A DNA stretch of 53,531 bases from Actinomycetota bacterium (GCA_947452755.1 CANGDT010000006.1:1-53531), one strand, 5' to 3'. Counted from the first letter of the stretch, positions 1 to 10,017 are shown. Notes: generated from the letters alone by a model not told the origin. Program-made: numbers and translations.

Positions 1-347
1 CGGCCCGCGGCTTCAGCAAGTTCGGCGTAACTCCACACTGTTCCGCCACGAACTTTTCGCAACGACTTCCAACATTCCTGCATGAATTCGCCGCCAGGCT
101 GTCGAACTTTGAGTGAATCGAAGGCATTCACCTGTCCATCAAGCCAGTTGTTGACTACTGCAGTGACACCGGCAAGTTTGGCGTCCTTGGTAAAGGTCAC
201 AACTGGGATTTTGCCGTTTGCCTTTTTAATTAATGTGGGCAGGTCACTGAACGCCGCGCCTATGACAACTGGGCTATTGGTGACGTCCACAATTGTGGCC
301 ATTGGTCCCCATGGGGTCTTGATTTCGTATCCCAGGTATTCAGTCAT
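1..347 (-). CDS. Methylated-DNA--protein-cysteine methyltransferase family protein, partial (runs off the left edge)
   Basis: Reverse-strand reading from ATG at 347 gives MTEYLGYEIKTPWGPMATIVDVTNSPVVIGAAFSDLPTLI...GGEFMQECWKSLRKVRGGTVWSYAELAEAAGR, typical of Ogt just before the PCHRV active site. Absent from the ORF track because it is truncated. Confidence 0.8.
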   Translation of the reverse strand, partial: MTEYLGYEIKTPWGPMATIVDVTNSPVVIGAAFSDLPTLIKKANGKIPVVTFTKDAKLAGVTAVVNNWLDGQVNAFDSLKVRQPGGEFMQECWKSLRKVRGGTVWSYAELAEAAG

Positions 348-405
348 GTTGCTCAGGTTATTGGTTACGAAGTGCGTATGCGAGTGGTTTGGGTAAGGTC
401 GATTT

Positions 406-651
406 ATGAGTTTGAGCGAGCGCATCACCGAGCTTGCTGATCGCCCATTATCGGTGCCGGCTGTGAGTCGTCTCGATCCAGACCGAGAAGACTTTGCTGC
501 AATTGTGTCGGCGCATCAAACTGCGATGAATGAAGGTCGCAATGGGTATTTAGATCCAAAAACTGGGGCGTGGGTTTTTACAGCAGCAGCGCACGCAGCG
601 CGCGGGTTTTGTTGTGAGAATGGTTGTCGGCACTGCCCATTCACGAAGTGA
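406..651 (+). CDS. DUF5522-like small cysteine-containing protein
   Basis: 81 aa ending CCENGCRHCPFTK; CxxxCRHCP(Y/F) motif; TAAGGT-N6-ATG promoter/start arrangement. Confidence 0.65.
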   Translation: MSLSERITELADRPLSVPAVSRLDPDREDFAAIVSAHQTAMNEGRNGYLDPKTGAWVFTAAAHAARGFCCENGCRHCPFTK

Positions 652-782
652 ATGGGCAGAATAAATATTGTCCGTGGGGTTCACGAAGTGAATGGGCAGG
701 ATAGATATTGTCCGTGGGGTTCACGAAGTGAATGGGCAGGATAGATATTGTCCGTGGGGTTCACGAAGTGAATGGGCAGGAT
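641..782. repeat. 40-bp tandem repeat, about 3.5 copies, starting inside the 3' end of the DUF5522-like gene
   Basis: Unit TCACGAAGTGAATGGGCAGGATAGATATTGTCCGTGGGGT at 641, 681, 721 and a partial copy at 761; copies nearly identical. Confidence 0.95.
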
Positions 783-806
783 TAGTGCACGTAATCCTCT
801 GCTTTG

Positions 807-1193
807 TTATCGCCGTTCGATGAAGTCCCAAAGGTTTCCGTATTTATCAGCGAATACGACTACTTTGCCAAAGTCTTCGTTGCGTGGTTGTTCGGTGAAT
901 TGCACGTTGTGTTCGGCCATGCGAGCGTAGTCGCGGTCGAAGTTATCGGTGTAGAGGAAGAATCCGACACGTCCGCCGGTTTGATTTCCGATTGCGGTTT
1001 GTTGCGTTGGTGTGGTCGCTTCGGCGATAAGGAGCGCTGCGCCTTGTGTTGGGTCTGGTGCGATGACTACCCAACGTTTTGTTTCTGACATTGTGGTGTC
1101 TTCGACAAGGGTGAAACCAAGCGCTGTGGTGTAGTACTCGATTGCTTCGTCGTAGTTGTCGACGACGACTGTGATCATGCCAAGGTTCGCCAT
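807..1193 (-). CDS. VOC/glyoxalase family protein
   Basis: MANLGMITVVVDNYDEAIEYYTTALGF...FADKYGNLWDFIE, VOC fold pattern. Confidence 0.8.
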   Translation of the reverse strand: MANLGMITVVVDNYDEAIEYYTTALGFTLVEDTTMSETKRWVVIAPDPTQGAALLIAEATTPTQQTAIGNQTGGRVGFFLYTDNFDRDYARMAEHNVQFTEQPRNEDFGKVVVFADKYGNLWDFIERR

Positions 1194-1208
1194 GTTGAAC
1201 TTTCTGTC

Positions 1209-2357
1209 TTAGTGTTCGAGGATTTCAGCCATGCGCTTGATGGCTTCTTTGATGTTGGCTTTGCTTGTTGCAAAGTTCAGCCGCACGTGACCTTCTCCGG
1301 TGGTTCCGAATTCTTCACCATGGCTGAGTGCTACTCGCGCTTTTTCGTGAAGTGCGTCGGCTGGTTTTTCAATTTCGTAGGCCCGTAAGTCAATCCAGGC
1401 TAGGTAGGTGCTGTGGGGAATTGAATATTTTGCCTTTGGCAAGTATTTTTTGATGACTTTGGCTAGGTATTCTCGGTTCTCATCTAAGTTGTCCATGACA
1501 GCGTCGAGCCATTTTGTTCCTTCGTTGTAGGCAACAACACTTGCCCAGCCACCGAACAATGATGCGCGCCAGGTGGTGCTGATTGGCAGACCCGCGAGCA
1601 GGTCGTTGATTGCAGCATCCTGCGAAATAATTTGTGCACATTTCAAGCCCGCTAAATTCCAAGATTTACTTGCGGACGTTATGCAAACACCGTGTGCTCG
1701 GGCTTCATCATTTACTGCAAGGTATGGAATGAATTGCGCCTCGGCAAATGTCAGCGGCGCGTGAATCTCATCACTGATAACAAGCACGTTGTACTTTGCA
1801 GCTAGGTGCGCGATTTTTTCTAATTCCTCGCGACTAAATACGTGTCCAACTGGATTATGCGGATGGCACAGGATGAATGCCTTTGCTCCATCGGCGAATG
1901 CCGTTTCAAGTGCTGTGGCATCCAAAGCCCATTCGCCGTTCGCTGGAATTAGCGGAACATCGACAGGCTCACATTTGACCTCTTTGATCCAGGTAAAGAA
2001 ATTCATGTACACAGGGGAGTTCAAAACTACTTTGTCACCGGGTTGCGTGACGAGGCGCAGAATTTCAACGCCAGCAACGCCGACGTCGGTTGCAAGATGG
2101 AATTGATCTACGTCAACATCCCAGTCCCATCGACGTTTTGCAAAGCCAGCAAACGCGGCAGGAAGCTCAGGAATGATTCCGCCGTAGCCTGTGTCTGAAC
2201 GCTTGATCATGTCAATCAATTCGTCTTGGATGGGCTTTGCGATGGGAAAGTCCATCTCGGCGACGGGCAATGGCAACACATCGGATTCAAATCCGCGCCA
2301 CTTTGCGCTTCGTCGTAGTCGTAAGTCTTTGAGTGAATCTGCTTTTACCTTGGCCAC
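1209..2357 (-). CDS. MalY/PatB-type PLP-dependent aminotransferase / C-S lyase
   Basis: LPVAEMDFPIAKPI, CHPHNPVGHVFSREEL, ITSASKSWNLAGLKCA; leaderless GTG start with upstream TAGCCT. Confidence 0.85.
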   Translation of the reverse strand: MAKVKADSLKDLRLRRSAKWRGFESDVLPLPVAEMDFPIAKPIQDELIDMIKRSDTGYGGIIPELPAAFAGFAKRRWDWDVDVDQFHLATDVGVAGVEILRLVTQPGDKVVLNSPVYMNFFTWIKEVKCEPVDVPLIPANGEWALDATALETAFADGAKAFILCHPHNPVGHVFSREELEKIAHLAAKYNVLVISDEIHAPLTFAEAQFIPYLAVNDEARAHGVCITSASKSWNLAGLKCAQIISQDAAINDLLAGLPISTTWRASLFGGWASVVAYNEGTKWLDAVMDNLDENREYLAKVIKKYLPKAKYSIPHSTYLAWIDLRAYEIEKPADALHEKARVALSHGEEFGTTGEGHVRLNFATSKANIKEAIKRMAEILEH

Positions 2358-2390
2358 GGGTTCAGGCTAGCAATGAACTGACGAAAAAAC

Positions 2391-3434
2391 CTAGGGCTTG
2401 ATGACAGTGATACCTGGCAACGGGTTTGTACCCATTTGCTCAAGTGCCGCAGGAACTTCTTCGAGAGTGATGAGTCGCTCTACCAAGGTTTCCGGGCGTA
2501 ATTTTCCGCTGCTGATGTCAGCAAGCATGTCAGGGTACGTTGCCGCTGACATTCCATGGCTTCCCATTACAGAGAGCTCGCGCCCGATAACGAGGTGCAT
2601 TGGAATGGTTGCTTGATCTTGCACTTGTGCAGGAGGCAACAAACCGACTTGTACGTGGCGACCGAGTCGGCGCAGAGTTTCAATTGCAAGTTTCGCTGTG
2701 GCAATGGAGCCCAGAGCGTCAACGGTGACGTCTGCACCTCGCGAATTCATCGCCTTAACAACTTTTGGTACATCGTCGTGGATTGAATCAAGAACAACTT
2801 CAGCACCTGCAAGCCGTGCTCGATCGCGAGCATGGTGTGAGGTGTCAACACCAACAACGGTTGCTCCACGAGATGCTGCAATCATGATTGCTGCCAGCCC
2901 CACACCGCCACAGCCGAACACTGCAACAAGTTCGCCGGGCTTCACCTGTGCGACTTGAACGATTGCTCGATATGACGTCGCAAAGCGACACCCAAGTGCT
3001 GCGGCTGTTTCAAATGAGACATCGTCAGGAAGTGCAACTACGTTGAAGTCAGCGTTGGGCACGCGCACGTATTCAGCAAAACTGCCAGGTCCGTTGAAGC
3101 CGGGCTGCCATTGGAAGAAGCACACTTGCGCGTTTCCTTCGAGGCAATCTACGCATTCTCCGCAACCGCTGACGAATGGAACGGTGACCCTGTCGCCCAC
3201 TTTCCATTTGGTTACGTCGCTGCCAACGTCGCTAATGGTGCCTGCAAATTCGTGACCGGGGATGTGCGGGAACTCTTTAATGTCATCGTCGTGACCTTGC
3301 CATCCGTGCCAGTCACTTCGGCACAAGCCAGTTGCTTCGACTTTGATGATGACCCCGTGTGGCCGAGGCGTGGGAATTGGTCGCTCATCTATATAGAGAG
3401 GTGATCCAAATGAGTCGAATTGGGCTACGCGCAC
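2391..3434 (-). CDS. Zinc-dependent medium-chain alcohol dehydrogenase
   Basis: GHEFAGTISDVG, CGECVDCLEGNAQVC zinc site, VFGCGGVGLAAIMIA Rossmann motif. Confidence 0.85.
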   Translation of the reverse strand: MRVAQFDSFGSPLYIDERPIPTPRPHGVIIKVEATGLCRSDWHGWQGHDDDIKEFPHIPGHEFAGTISDVGSDVTKWKVGDRVTVPFVSGCGECVDCLEGNAQVCFFQWQPGFNGPGSFAEYVRVPNADFNVVALPDDVSFETAAALGCRFATSYRAIVQVAQVKPGELVAVFGCGGVGLAAIMIAASRGATVVGVDTSHHARDRARLAGAEVVLDSIHDDVPKVVKAMNSRGADVTVDALGSIATAKLAIETLRRLGRHVQVGLLPPAQVQDQATIPMHLVIGRELSVMGSHGMSAATYPDMLADISSGKLRPETLVERLITLEEVPAALEQMGTNPLPGITVIKP

Positions 3435-3553
3435 CTGCCAAGAGTATTGGTAAAGGTTGGTCTGTCAGAAACTGGGTGAGGCATGAAAAATGCCCGATTT
3501 TGACCACGCCAGCCCGGGAATAAAGCAAAAACCCTTTAGGTTGTACATTTTGC

Positions 3554-3574
3554 CTTGAGCGAACCCGACTCAAC
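3554..3574. promoter_or_regulatory. HAIR-like HspR operator, upstream copy
   Basis: CTTGAGC-N7-ACTCAAC versus consensus CTTGAGT-N7-ACTCAAG (12/14). Confidence 0.75.
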
Positions 3575-3616
3575 TGATTTGACACGATAGGTTTCAGGTC
3601 ACTTAATATGGGAACA

Positions 3617-3637
3617 CTTGAGTCATACCAACTCTTA
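3617..3637. promoter_or_regulatory. HAIR-like HspR operator, dnaK-proximal degenerate copy
   Basis: CTTGAGT-N7-ACTCTTA with exact 7-nt spacing; one perfect half-site; 14 nt before the dnaK ATG. Confidence 0.55.
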
Positions 3638-3650
3638 TAAGGAGCAACAC

Positions 3651-5474
3651 ATGTCCCGTGCCGTAGGCATTGACCTGGGAACCACCAACTCGGTGGTTGC
3701 AGTTCTTGAAGGTGGCGAACCCACCGTCATCGCAAACGCAGAAGGCGCACGCACCACACCCAGTGTCGTCGCATTCGCAAAGAATGGTGAAGTTCTGGTC
3801 GGCGAAGTCGCCAAGCGCCAGGCAGTCACTAACGTCGATCGCACAATTCGTTCGGTGAAGCGCCACATTGGCGAGACATCGTGGAATGTTGCCATCGATG
3901 ACAAGAAATACAACGCACAAGAAATTTCTGCCCGCGTTCTTCAGAAGTTGAAGCGCGACGCTGAAGCGTACTTGGGCGAAACTGTCACCGATGCGGTCAT
4001 CACAGTTCCTGCATACTTCAATGACGCTCAGCGTCAGGCTACGAAAGACGCTGGCCAAATCGCTGGTCTGAACGTCCTGCGTATCGTCAACGAGCCAACC
4101 GCTGCAGCTCTTGCATATGGTTTGGACAAGGGCGATACCGAACAAACAATTCTTGTATTCGACCTTGGTGGCGGAACGTTCGACGTTTCACTGCTCGAAA
4201 TTGGTGAAGGCATCGTAGAAGTGAAAGCCACAAGTGGCGATAACAACCTCGGTGGCGATGACTGGGATCAGCGCGTAGTGGATCACTTGGTCAGTGCATT
4301 CAAGATGTCTAACGGCATTGACCTTGCAACTGACAAGGTCGCACTTCAGCGACTTCGTGAAGCTGCTGAAAAAGCAAAGATTGAATTGTCGTCATCACAG
4401 TCGACAAACGTCAACCTTCCATACATCACAGCTTCGGATGCCGGTCCACTTCACATGGATGTGACAATTACTCGTGCAGAATTCCAAAAGATGACTGCAG
4501 ATCTACTTGATCGCACAAAGTCACCGTTCAACAACGTCATCAAGGATGCTGGCATCAAAGTCGGCGACATTGATCACGTAGTTCTTGTTGGTGGTTCTAC
4601 TCGTATGCCGGCCGTCACCGAATTGGTGAAGGAACTTACCGGTGGCAAGGAACCAAACAAGAGCGTTAATCCTGATGAAGTAGTTGCCATCGGTGCTGCA
4701 CTTCAGGCTGGTGTTCTTAAAGGTGAAGTGAAAGACGTACTTCTTCTTGATGTCACACCACTGTCACTTGGTATCGAAACCAAGGGTGGCTTGATGACCA
4801 AGATGATTGAGCGCAACACCACCATCCCAACGAAGCGTTCGGAAATCTTCACAACTGCTGAAGACAACCAGCCATCCGTACTCATTCAGGTTTTCCAGGG
4901 TGAACGCGAAATGGCCGCTTACAACAAGAAGCTCGGAACTTTCGAACTCACAGGTCTGCCACCTGCTCCACGCAACGTGCCACAGATTGAAGTGACCTTC
5001 GATATCGATGCCAACGGTATTGTTCACGTTTCTGCCAAAGACTTAGGTACTGGCAAGGAACAGTCGATGACCATCACTGGCGGCGGCGGCTTGTCGAAGG
5101 AAGAAATCGACCGCATGATGAAGGATGCTGAAGCACACGCAGACGAAGACCGCACGCGTCGTGAAGAAGCGGAAGTTCGCAACCAGGCTGAGTCGCTTGT
5201 TTTCCAGACTGAAAAGTTCCTTGCTGAAAGCGGTGACAAGGTTCCAGCAGATGCCAAGGCAAACGTTGATGAGCCATTGGCTGCGCTGAAGAAGGCACTT
5301 GAAGGTGACGACTTTGAAGCAATCAAGTCAGGCGTTGAAGCTGTAGCCACCGCAAGTCAGGCATTGGGTGCTGCGTTGTACGCAAACACACAAGCCGAAG
5401 GTGAAGCAGATGCACCCGCCGGCGACGATGACGTTGTAGATGCTGAAATCGTTGAAGAGGCCGATCAGAAATGA
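3651..5474 (+). CDS. dnaK: Chaperone DnaK
   Basis: [32 protein letters not shown]..., [23 protein letters not shown] before ATG 3651. Confidence 0.98.
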   Translation: MSRAVGIDLGTTNSVVAVLEGGEPTVIANAEGARTTPSVVAFAKNGEVLVGEVAKRQAVTNVDRTIRSVKRHIGETSWNVAIDDKKYNAQEISARVLQKLKRDAEAYLGETVTDAVITVPAYFNDAQRQATKDAGQIAGLNVLRIVNEPTAAALAYGLDKGDTEQTILVFDLGGGTFDVSLLEIGEGIVEVKATSGDNNLGGDDWDQRVVDHLVSAFKMSNGIDLATDKVALQRLREAAEKAKIELSSSQSTNVNLPYITASDAGPLHMDVTITRAEFQKMTADLLDRTKSPFNNVIKDAGIKVGDIDHVVLVGGSTRMPAVTELVKELTGGKEPNKSVNPDEVVAIGAALQAGVLKGEVKDVLLLDVTPLSLGIETKGGLMTKMIERNTTIPTKRSEIFTTAEDNQPSVLIQVFQGEREMAAYNKKLGTFELTGLPPAPRNVPQIEVTFDIDANGIVHVSAKDLGTGKEQSMTITGGGGLSKEEIDRMMKDAEAHADEDRTRREEAEVRNQAESLVFQTEKFLAESGDKVPADAKANVDEPLAALKKALEGDDFEAIKSGVEAVATASQALGAALYANTQAEGEADAPAGDDDVVDAEIVEEADQK

Positions 5475-6028
5475 CCGACCACGACCACGGCGATGAACAG
5501 GCCGATGGCGTAAGGATCACTGACAATCACAAGATTGATCCTGAGACGGGAGCTCCTCGTTCACCGGAAGGTGGCGAGGAGCAATCCGCTCCGGCTGAAG
5601 CCGATCCCATCGCGGAATTGACTGCTGACTTACAGCGCCTTCAAGCAGAATTTTCGAATTATCGTAAACGCGTTGAGCGTGATCGTGAAGCTGCTCGTGA
5701 ATTAATCGTCGCAAATACGTTGGCAGAACTTCTGCCTGTGCTTGATGACATTGGACGGGCGCGTTCGCATGGCGAACTTGAGGGCGGATTCAAATCTGTC
5801 GGCGAGGCACTTGAAGGAACAGTCAATCGACTTGGACTCAAGGCCTTTGGCGAACCAGGCGACGCCTTTGATCCAATGAGACATGAAGCAATTGCGCATG
5901 AATTCAGCGCAGAAGTCACCACGTCAACGTGTGCTTCCGTATTTCAACCGGGTTATGAATTTGCCGGCCGAGTAATTCGTGCAGCAATTGTCAGTGTTGC
6001 TGATCCTGAAACAGCAGCCAGCGAATAA
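5471..6028 (+). CDS. grpE: Nucleotide exchange factor GrpE
   Basis: [45 protein letters not shown]; downstream of dnaK. Confidence 0.95.
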   Translation: MTDHDHGDEQADGVRITDNHKIDPETGAPRSPEGGEEQSAPAEADPIAELTADLQRLQAEFSNYRKRVERDREAARELIVANTLAELLPVLDDIGRARSHGELEGGFKSVGEALEGTVNRLGLKAFGEPGDAFDPMRHEAIAHEFSAEVTTSTCASVFQPGYEFAGRVIRAAIVSVADPETAASE

Positions 6029-6058
6029 TTAATAACACAACATCTGAAAGGAGGCGCC

Positions 6059-7030
6059 ATGAGTGCGAAGGATCTGTACGAAAAGGATTACTACAAAATT
6101 CTTGGCGTCTCCAAAGATGCTGACGCTGCCGCAATCAAAAAGGCATATCGTCAATTAGCAAAAAATCTTCACCCGGATACAAACCAGGGCGACAAGGCAA
6201 TTGAAGAAAAATTTAAAGAAGTTTCTGAAGCATATGACGTGCTCTCGGATTCGAAGTCACGTGCTGAATATGACGATGCGCGACGCATGGGCGCCGCAGG
6301 TTTTGGTGCAGGGCGCCGCGGACCTGCAGGTGGACGACCAGGCGGACCGAATGTCGAAGATATGTTCGGCGGCGGTGGTCAAGGCTTTGGCGATCTGTCA
6401 GACATTTTTGGCGGGCTATTTGGTGGCGGTGGAGGTCGACGTGGACCACGGCGCGGTAGCGACTTAGAAACCTCAATCAAAATTAGTTTTGATGATTCTA
6501 TTTTTGGGGCAACAAAATCGTTGACATTATCAACGGGAAATGTTTCCACGCGCATCCCCGCCGGTGTGAAGAACGGGCAGCAGATTCGTTTGCGAGGCAA
6601 GGGTCAGCCAGGGGAACCCGGCGCGCCTGCTGGCGACTTGTTGATCAACATTGCAGTAGTTCCGCACCCTGTTTTTGGTCGCGATGGCGACAACCTCACG
6701 GTCACTGTGCCAGTCCGGTTTGATGAAGCGGTCAATGGCGCAGACATCAAAGTGCCCGTTCTGTCTGGTCAGCCAGTAACCATTCGTATTCCCGCGGGGA
6801 CGAAGACGGGCGCAAAGTTCCGCGCACGTGGCAAAGGCGTAGCTGCGGCCCATAAGACTGGCGATTTGATTGTGACGGTCGATATTGCAGTACCGAAGGA
6901 TCTCTCGAGTGCTGCCCTGAAGGCGCTTGCGGAATTCGCTGCCGAAACATCAGATTTCGATCCTCGCGAAGAATTGATGCGCAAGACTGGCAACACAACT
7001 GACTCACGAAAGAGCTCAACTGATGAATGA
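6059..7030 (+). CDS. dnaJ: Chaperone DnaJ/CbpA-type
   Basis: J-domain DYYKILGVSKDADAAAIKKAYRQLAKNLHPDTN, G-rich linker, C-terminal substrate domains; no CxxCxGxG zinc repeats visible. Confidence 0.93.
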   Translation: MSAKDLYEKDYYKILGVSKDADAAAIKKAYRQLAKNLHPDTNQGDKAIEEKFKEVSEAYDVLSDSKSRAEYDDARRMGAAGFGAGRRGPAGGRPGGPNVEDMFGGGGQGFGDLSDIFGGLFGGGGGRRGPRRGSDLETSIKISFDDSIFGATKSLTLSTGNVSTRIPAGVKNGQQIRLRGKGQPGEPGAPAGDLLINIAVVPHPVFGRDGDNLTVTVPVRFDEAVNGADIKVPVLSGQPVTIRIPAGTKTGAKFRARGKGVAAAHKTGDLIVTVDIAVPKDLSSAALKALAEFAAETSDFDPREELMRKTGNTTDSRKSSTDE

Positions 7031-7364
7031 GTTTGAACACGATGATGAAGTGCCGGTTTATGTTATTTCAGTTGCCGCACAGCTAGCTGGGCTGCACCCA
7101 CAAACATTACGACAGTACGACCGCCTTGGTCTTGTTTCTCCTGGACGTTCAATCGGCCGCAACCGTTTGTACTCATTACGTGACATCAATCGCCTGCGCG
7201 AAGTGACGAAACTTTCTAATGAAGGAATCACGCTTGCTGGAATTATGCGCATTCTGATTCTTGAAGAGCAACTCGAACGTGCGCTCAAGGAAAATATTCG
7301 TCTTCGCGAGTCAATTGGACCATCAACAGCAGTAGTTGTGTGGCGCCCCAACCGCCGCGCATAA
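7023..7364 (+). CDS. hspR: MerR-family heat-shock repressor HspR
   Basis: PVYVISVAAQLAGLHPQTLRQYDRLGLVSPGRSIGRNRLYSLRDINRLR; overlaps dnaJ by 8 nt. Confidence 0.93.
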   Translation: MNEFEHDDEVPVYVISVAAQLAGLHPQTLRQYDRLGLVSPGRSIGRNRLYSLRDINRLREVTKLSNEGITLAGIMRILILEEQLERALKENIRLRESIGPSTAVVVWRPNRRA

Positions 7365-7418
7365 TTCTGCCTACGAAACTGGCCGGTATTCGGTAGCGTG
7401 AACCCAAGAGGAGACGCT

Positions 7419-8456
7419 ATGTATGTTTTGAACACCTGGTATGTCACAGCGTGGAGTCATGAAGTGACAACTACGCCAGTGAAGCGAATGGTTTGTGAAA
7501 TCCCATTGGTGCTGTACCGAAATGTGTCTGGACAAGTACGAATTCTCGAAGATCGCTGCCCTCACCGTGGCTACCCACTGTCGGCGGGTGTGACACACGA
7601 CGACACAATCGAGTGCGGATATCACGGGTTCACTTTTGATGGCGCAGGAACCTGCACACGTGTTCCTGCGCAGTCAACAATCCCGGAACGCGCAGTAGTT
7701 CGCAGTTTTCCGGTTGTTGAGAAAGATGGCTGGATTTGGGTATGGACTGGCGATAAGAGTCTTGCCGATGAATCGCAAATTCCTGATACCCATTACATGA
7801 ATGATCCAGCGTGGGCTGCCAACACCCACAGCTATCTTTTTGAATGCCGGGCAGATTTGATTCATGACAACCTGTTGGACCTGACTCACGAGTCGTTTAT
7901 TCACACCAGCACGGTAGGCGATGACTATATCTATAAGCACGGCATCACCGTTGAAGTAGAGGGCACGGTTGTCTCTGCCGATCGTTTGATGCCAAATGTG
8001 GCTCCGCCACCCTTGTATGCGAAAACAATGGGTCTTGATGGACTTTTCGATCGCTTCCACTGCACAGAATTTCATGTACCGAATTACCACATCTTGCATT
8101 CTGGAATCACTGGCGCTGGTCGTCCCCGTGAAGAGGGCTACCTCATCAAAGTTCTCAATGGCATCACACCGATCACTGCGAATACAAGTTGGTATTACTA
8201 CTGCTTTGCACGCAATTTTGCTATTGATGATGTGCAAGCAACTGCAGATTTACAAGAAGGACTGGCGACAGTTCTTGATGAAGATGCGGACGCATTACGT
8301 CTTCAAGAAATTGGTTTATCAACTCGACCAAGCAATGTTCACGATGTGTTGATTGCTCAAGATGCGGGAGTTGCGAAAGCACGACGCATTATGAAGCAGT
8401 TACTCGATGCTGAAGCACAATTTCGTGACGCGGCCGTAACTGCGACGTCGCACTAA
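7419..8456 (+). CDS. Rieske non-heme iron oxygenase (VanA-like)
   Basis: CPHRGYPLSAG...CGYHGFTF Rieske motif; DNLLDLTHESFIH iron-site motif; GAGGAGA RBS before ATG 7419. Confidence 0.85.
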   Translation: MYVLNTWYVTAWSHEVTTTPVKRMVCEIPLVLYRNVSGQVRILEDRCPHRGYPLSAGVTHDDTIECGYHGFTFDGAGTCTRVPAQSTIPERAVVRSFPVVEKDGWIWVWTGDKSLADESQIPDTHYMNDPAWAANTHSYLFECRADLIHDNLLDLTHESFIHTSTVGDDYIYKHGITVEVEGTVVSADRLMPNVAPPPLYAKTMGLDGLFDRFHCTEFHVPNYHILHSGITGAGRPREEGYLIKVLNGITPITANTSWYYYCFARNFAIDDVQATADLQEGLATVLDEDADALRLQEIGLSTRPSNVHDVLIAQDAGVAKARRIMKQLLDAEAQFRDAAVTATSH

Positions 8457-8458
8457 TT

Positions 8459-8968
8459 ATGTGGATGCTTGAACGCGGGACGAGCTTCTCGGGACAAGTG
8501 GAGACGCACCAGTTGGCGGCCTGCCCCGATACACACGGCCGAGGCGACCGCTGGAAGTGGTCGGTAGCTGCAGTTGTTGGTGATGTGCAGTCATGGTTTC
8601 CTCTGGGCGCTGATCGCAGTTCGTATACCTGTGAAGTGTTGGACATCGATGTTGCCCAACGTTGTTCGCTAGCAGTTGCTTTTGATCCGGCATTTGTGTC
8701 CATCGAAGTGCGCATCGCGGAAAAGAATGAACAACTCGAGGTACTGCGTATAGGCGGCAGTGAAGTTGTAGTCATTCCATTGTTTGGGGAAGCTCTCGTA
8801 GTCGCACCCAATGGCGTGTGGAAACGTTGGCTGACATCTGGTGACACATTTGTCATTGAAGGCGAAGACGATGAGACACTCTTTGTCACACCATCACCCG
8901 AACTCACCCGAGTGATTGTGATTCAAATCAGTCCAATGACGGAACAAGCCCTCAGGTGGGTGCCGTGA
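8459..8968 (+). CDS. Hypothetical protein, possibly HutD/Ves cupin-like
   Basis: Between oxygenase and ferredoxin genes; RGDRWKWSVAAVVGDVQSWFPLGADRSSYTCEVLD resembles HutD/Ves pattern. Confidence 0.5.
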   Translation: MWMLERGTSFSGQVETHQLAACPDTHGRGDRWKWSVAAVVGDVQSWFPLGADRSSYTCEVLDIDVAQRCSLAVAFDPAFVSIEVRIAEKNEQLEVLRIGGSEVVVIPLFGEALVVAPNGVWKRWLTSGDTFVIEGEDDETLFVTPSPELTRVIVIQISPMTEQALRWVP

Positions 8969-9252
8969 GTGAGTTGAACCCGCCAAAATCTTTCATCGTC
9001 AAGATTGCTTCGACTGGACAAGAAGTTGTTGTTGAAGAAAGTCGCACAATCCTTGATTCGCTTGAGCGCGCTGACATTTATCCAGACAACTCATGTCGAG
9101 ATGGCATCTGCGGCACATGTGAGACGCGAGTAATTGCTGGAACGCCGGATCATCGTGACATGTTACTTAGCGACGAAGAGCAAGCAGCCGGTAAAACCAT
9201 TTTGCTCTGTGTGTCACGATCGCACAGTCCTGTGCTCGAACTTGATTTGTAG
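8965..9252 (+). CDS. Stand-alone 2Fe-2S ferredoxin-domain protein (VanB C-terminal-like)
   Basis: DNSCRDGICGTCETRVIAGTPDHRDMLLSDEEQAAGKTILLCVSRS; GTGA overlap with preceding stop. Confidence 0.75.
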   Translation: MSELNPPKSFIVKIASTGQEVVVEESRTILDSLERADIYPDNSCRDGICGTCETRVIAGTPDHRDMLLSDEEQAAGKTILLCVSRSHSPVLELDL

Positions 9253-9261
9253 GATCGTCAG

Positions 9262-10017
9262 ATGCCCACCGCTTTAGTAACTGGCGCAACCGCCGGAATT
9301 GGTCTCGCATACGCTCATGCACTCGCGAACCGTGGTTTTGATTTAGTTGTCGTTGCGCGCAACGAATCTCGTCTTCAAGACATTGCCAAGGAGTGCATCT
9401 CGAAGTTTGGGATCAACGTCGAAGTCTTGGGCGCAGATCTTTCTGACCGTGCTGCGGTTGATCGTGTTGCCAAGCGTGCAGCTCAAGACGACATCGAACT
9501 TGTCGTGAACAACGCTGGCTTTGGATTGAATGAAGCATTTACGTCAAGCACTGTTGAAGACGAGCAGGTAATGCTCGACGTACTTGTGACTGCGGTTATG
9601 CGAATTACTCATGCAACACTTCCGGGAATGTTGGAACGAAACCATGGTGGCGTTATAAATGTCAGTTCGGTAGCGAGTTGGTTATCGAGCGGAACTTACA
9701 GTGCTGCTAAATCGTGGGTAACTACTTTTAGTGAATCGCTTGCCACTCAACATAAAGATTCGAAAGTGCACGTCATTGCTGTGTGCCCAGGGTTTACACG
9801 TACGGAATTTCATGAGCGCGCCAACATGGAAACGGAAACCATTCCGCGCTGGATGTGGTTAGACGTAAATCATGTTGTCGAAAAATCACTACGCGATTTT
9901 GCAAAACGCAGGCCAGTGAGCGTTGCAGGTACTCAGTACAAAGTGCTTGCTTTAGTTGCTCAGTATTTGCCTCGCCCATTTGTGCGAGTAATTTCGAATG
10001 TTGAACGCAAACGCTAA
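9262..10017 (+). CDS. Short-chain dehydrogenase/reductase
   Basis: LVTGATAGIGLAYAHALA; NNAGFG; SxxxYSAAKSW pattern. Confidence 0.88.
   Translation: MPTALVTGATAGIGLAYAHALANRGFDLVVVARNESRLQDIAKECISKFGINVEVLGADLSDRAAVDRVAKRAAQDDIELVVNNAGFGLNEAFTSSTVEDEQVMLDVLVTAVMRITHATLPGMLERNHGGVINVSSVASWLSSGTYSAAKSWVTTFSESLATQHKDSKVHVIAVCPGFTRTEFHERANMETETIPRWMWLDVNHVVEKSLRDFAKRRPVSVAGTQYKVLALVAQYLPRPFVRVISNVERKR

Noticed and set aside
82-396. 104-aa plus-strand ORF at the left edge
   Set aside because: The opposite strand encodes a convincing truncated Ogt-family protein over the same region.
641-782. Possible CRISPR array
   Set aside because: Units are contiguous 40-bp tandem copies with no variable spacers, and no cas genes are nearby.
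804-1088. 94-aa ORF antisense to the VOC gene
   Set aside because: Overlaps a well-supported glyoxalase-family CDS; no family resemblance.
3603-4145. 180-aa reverse-strand ORF inside dnaK
   Set aside because: Antisense to a highly conserved gene; low-complexity Cys/Asp-rich translation typical of the dnaK complementary strand; no start context.
7674-8237. 187-aa reverse-strand ORF within the Rieske oxygenase
   Set aside because: Antisense to a gene with clear Rieske and iron-binding motifs.
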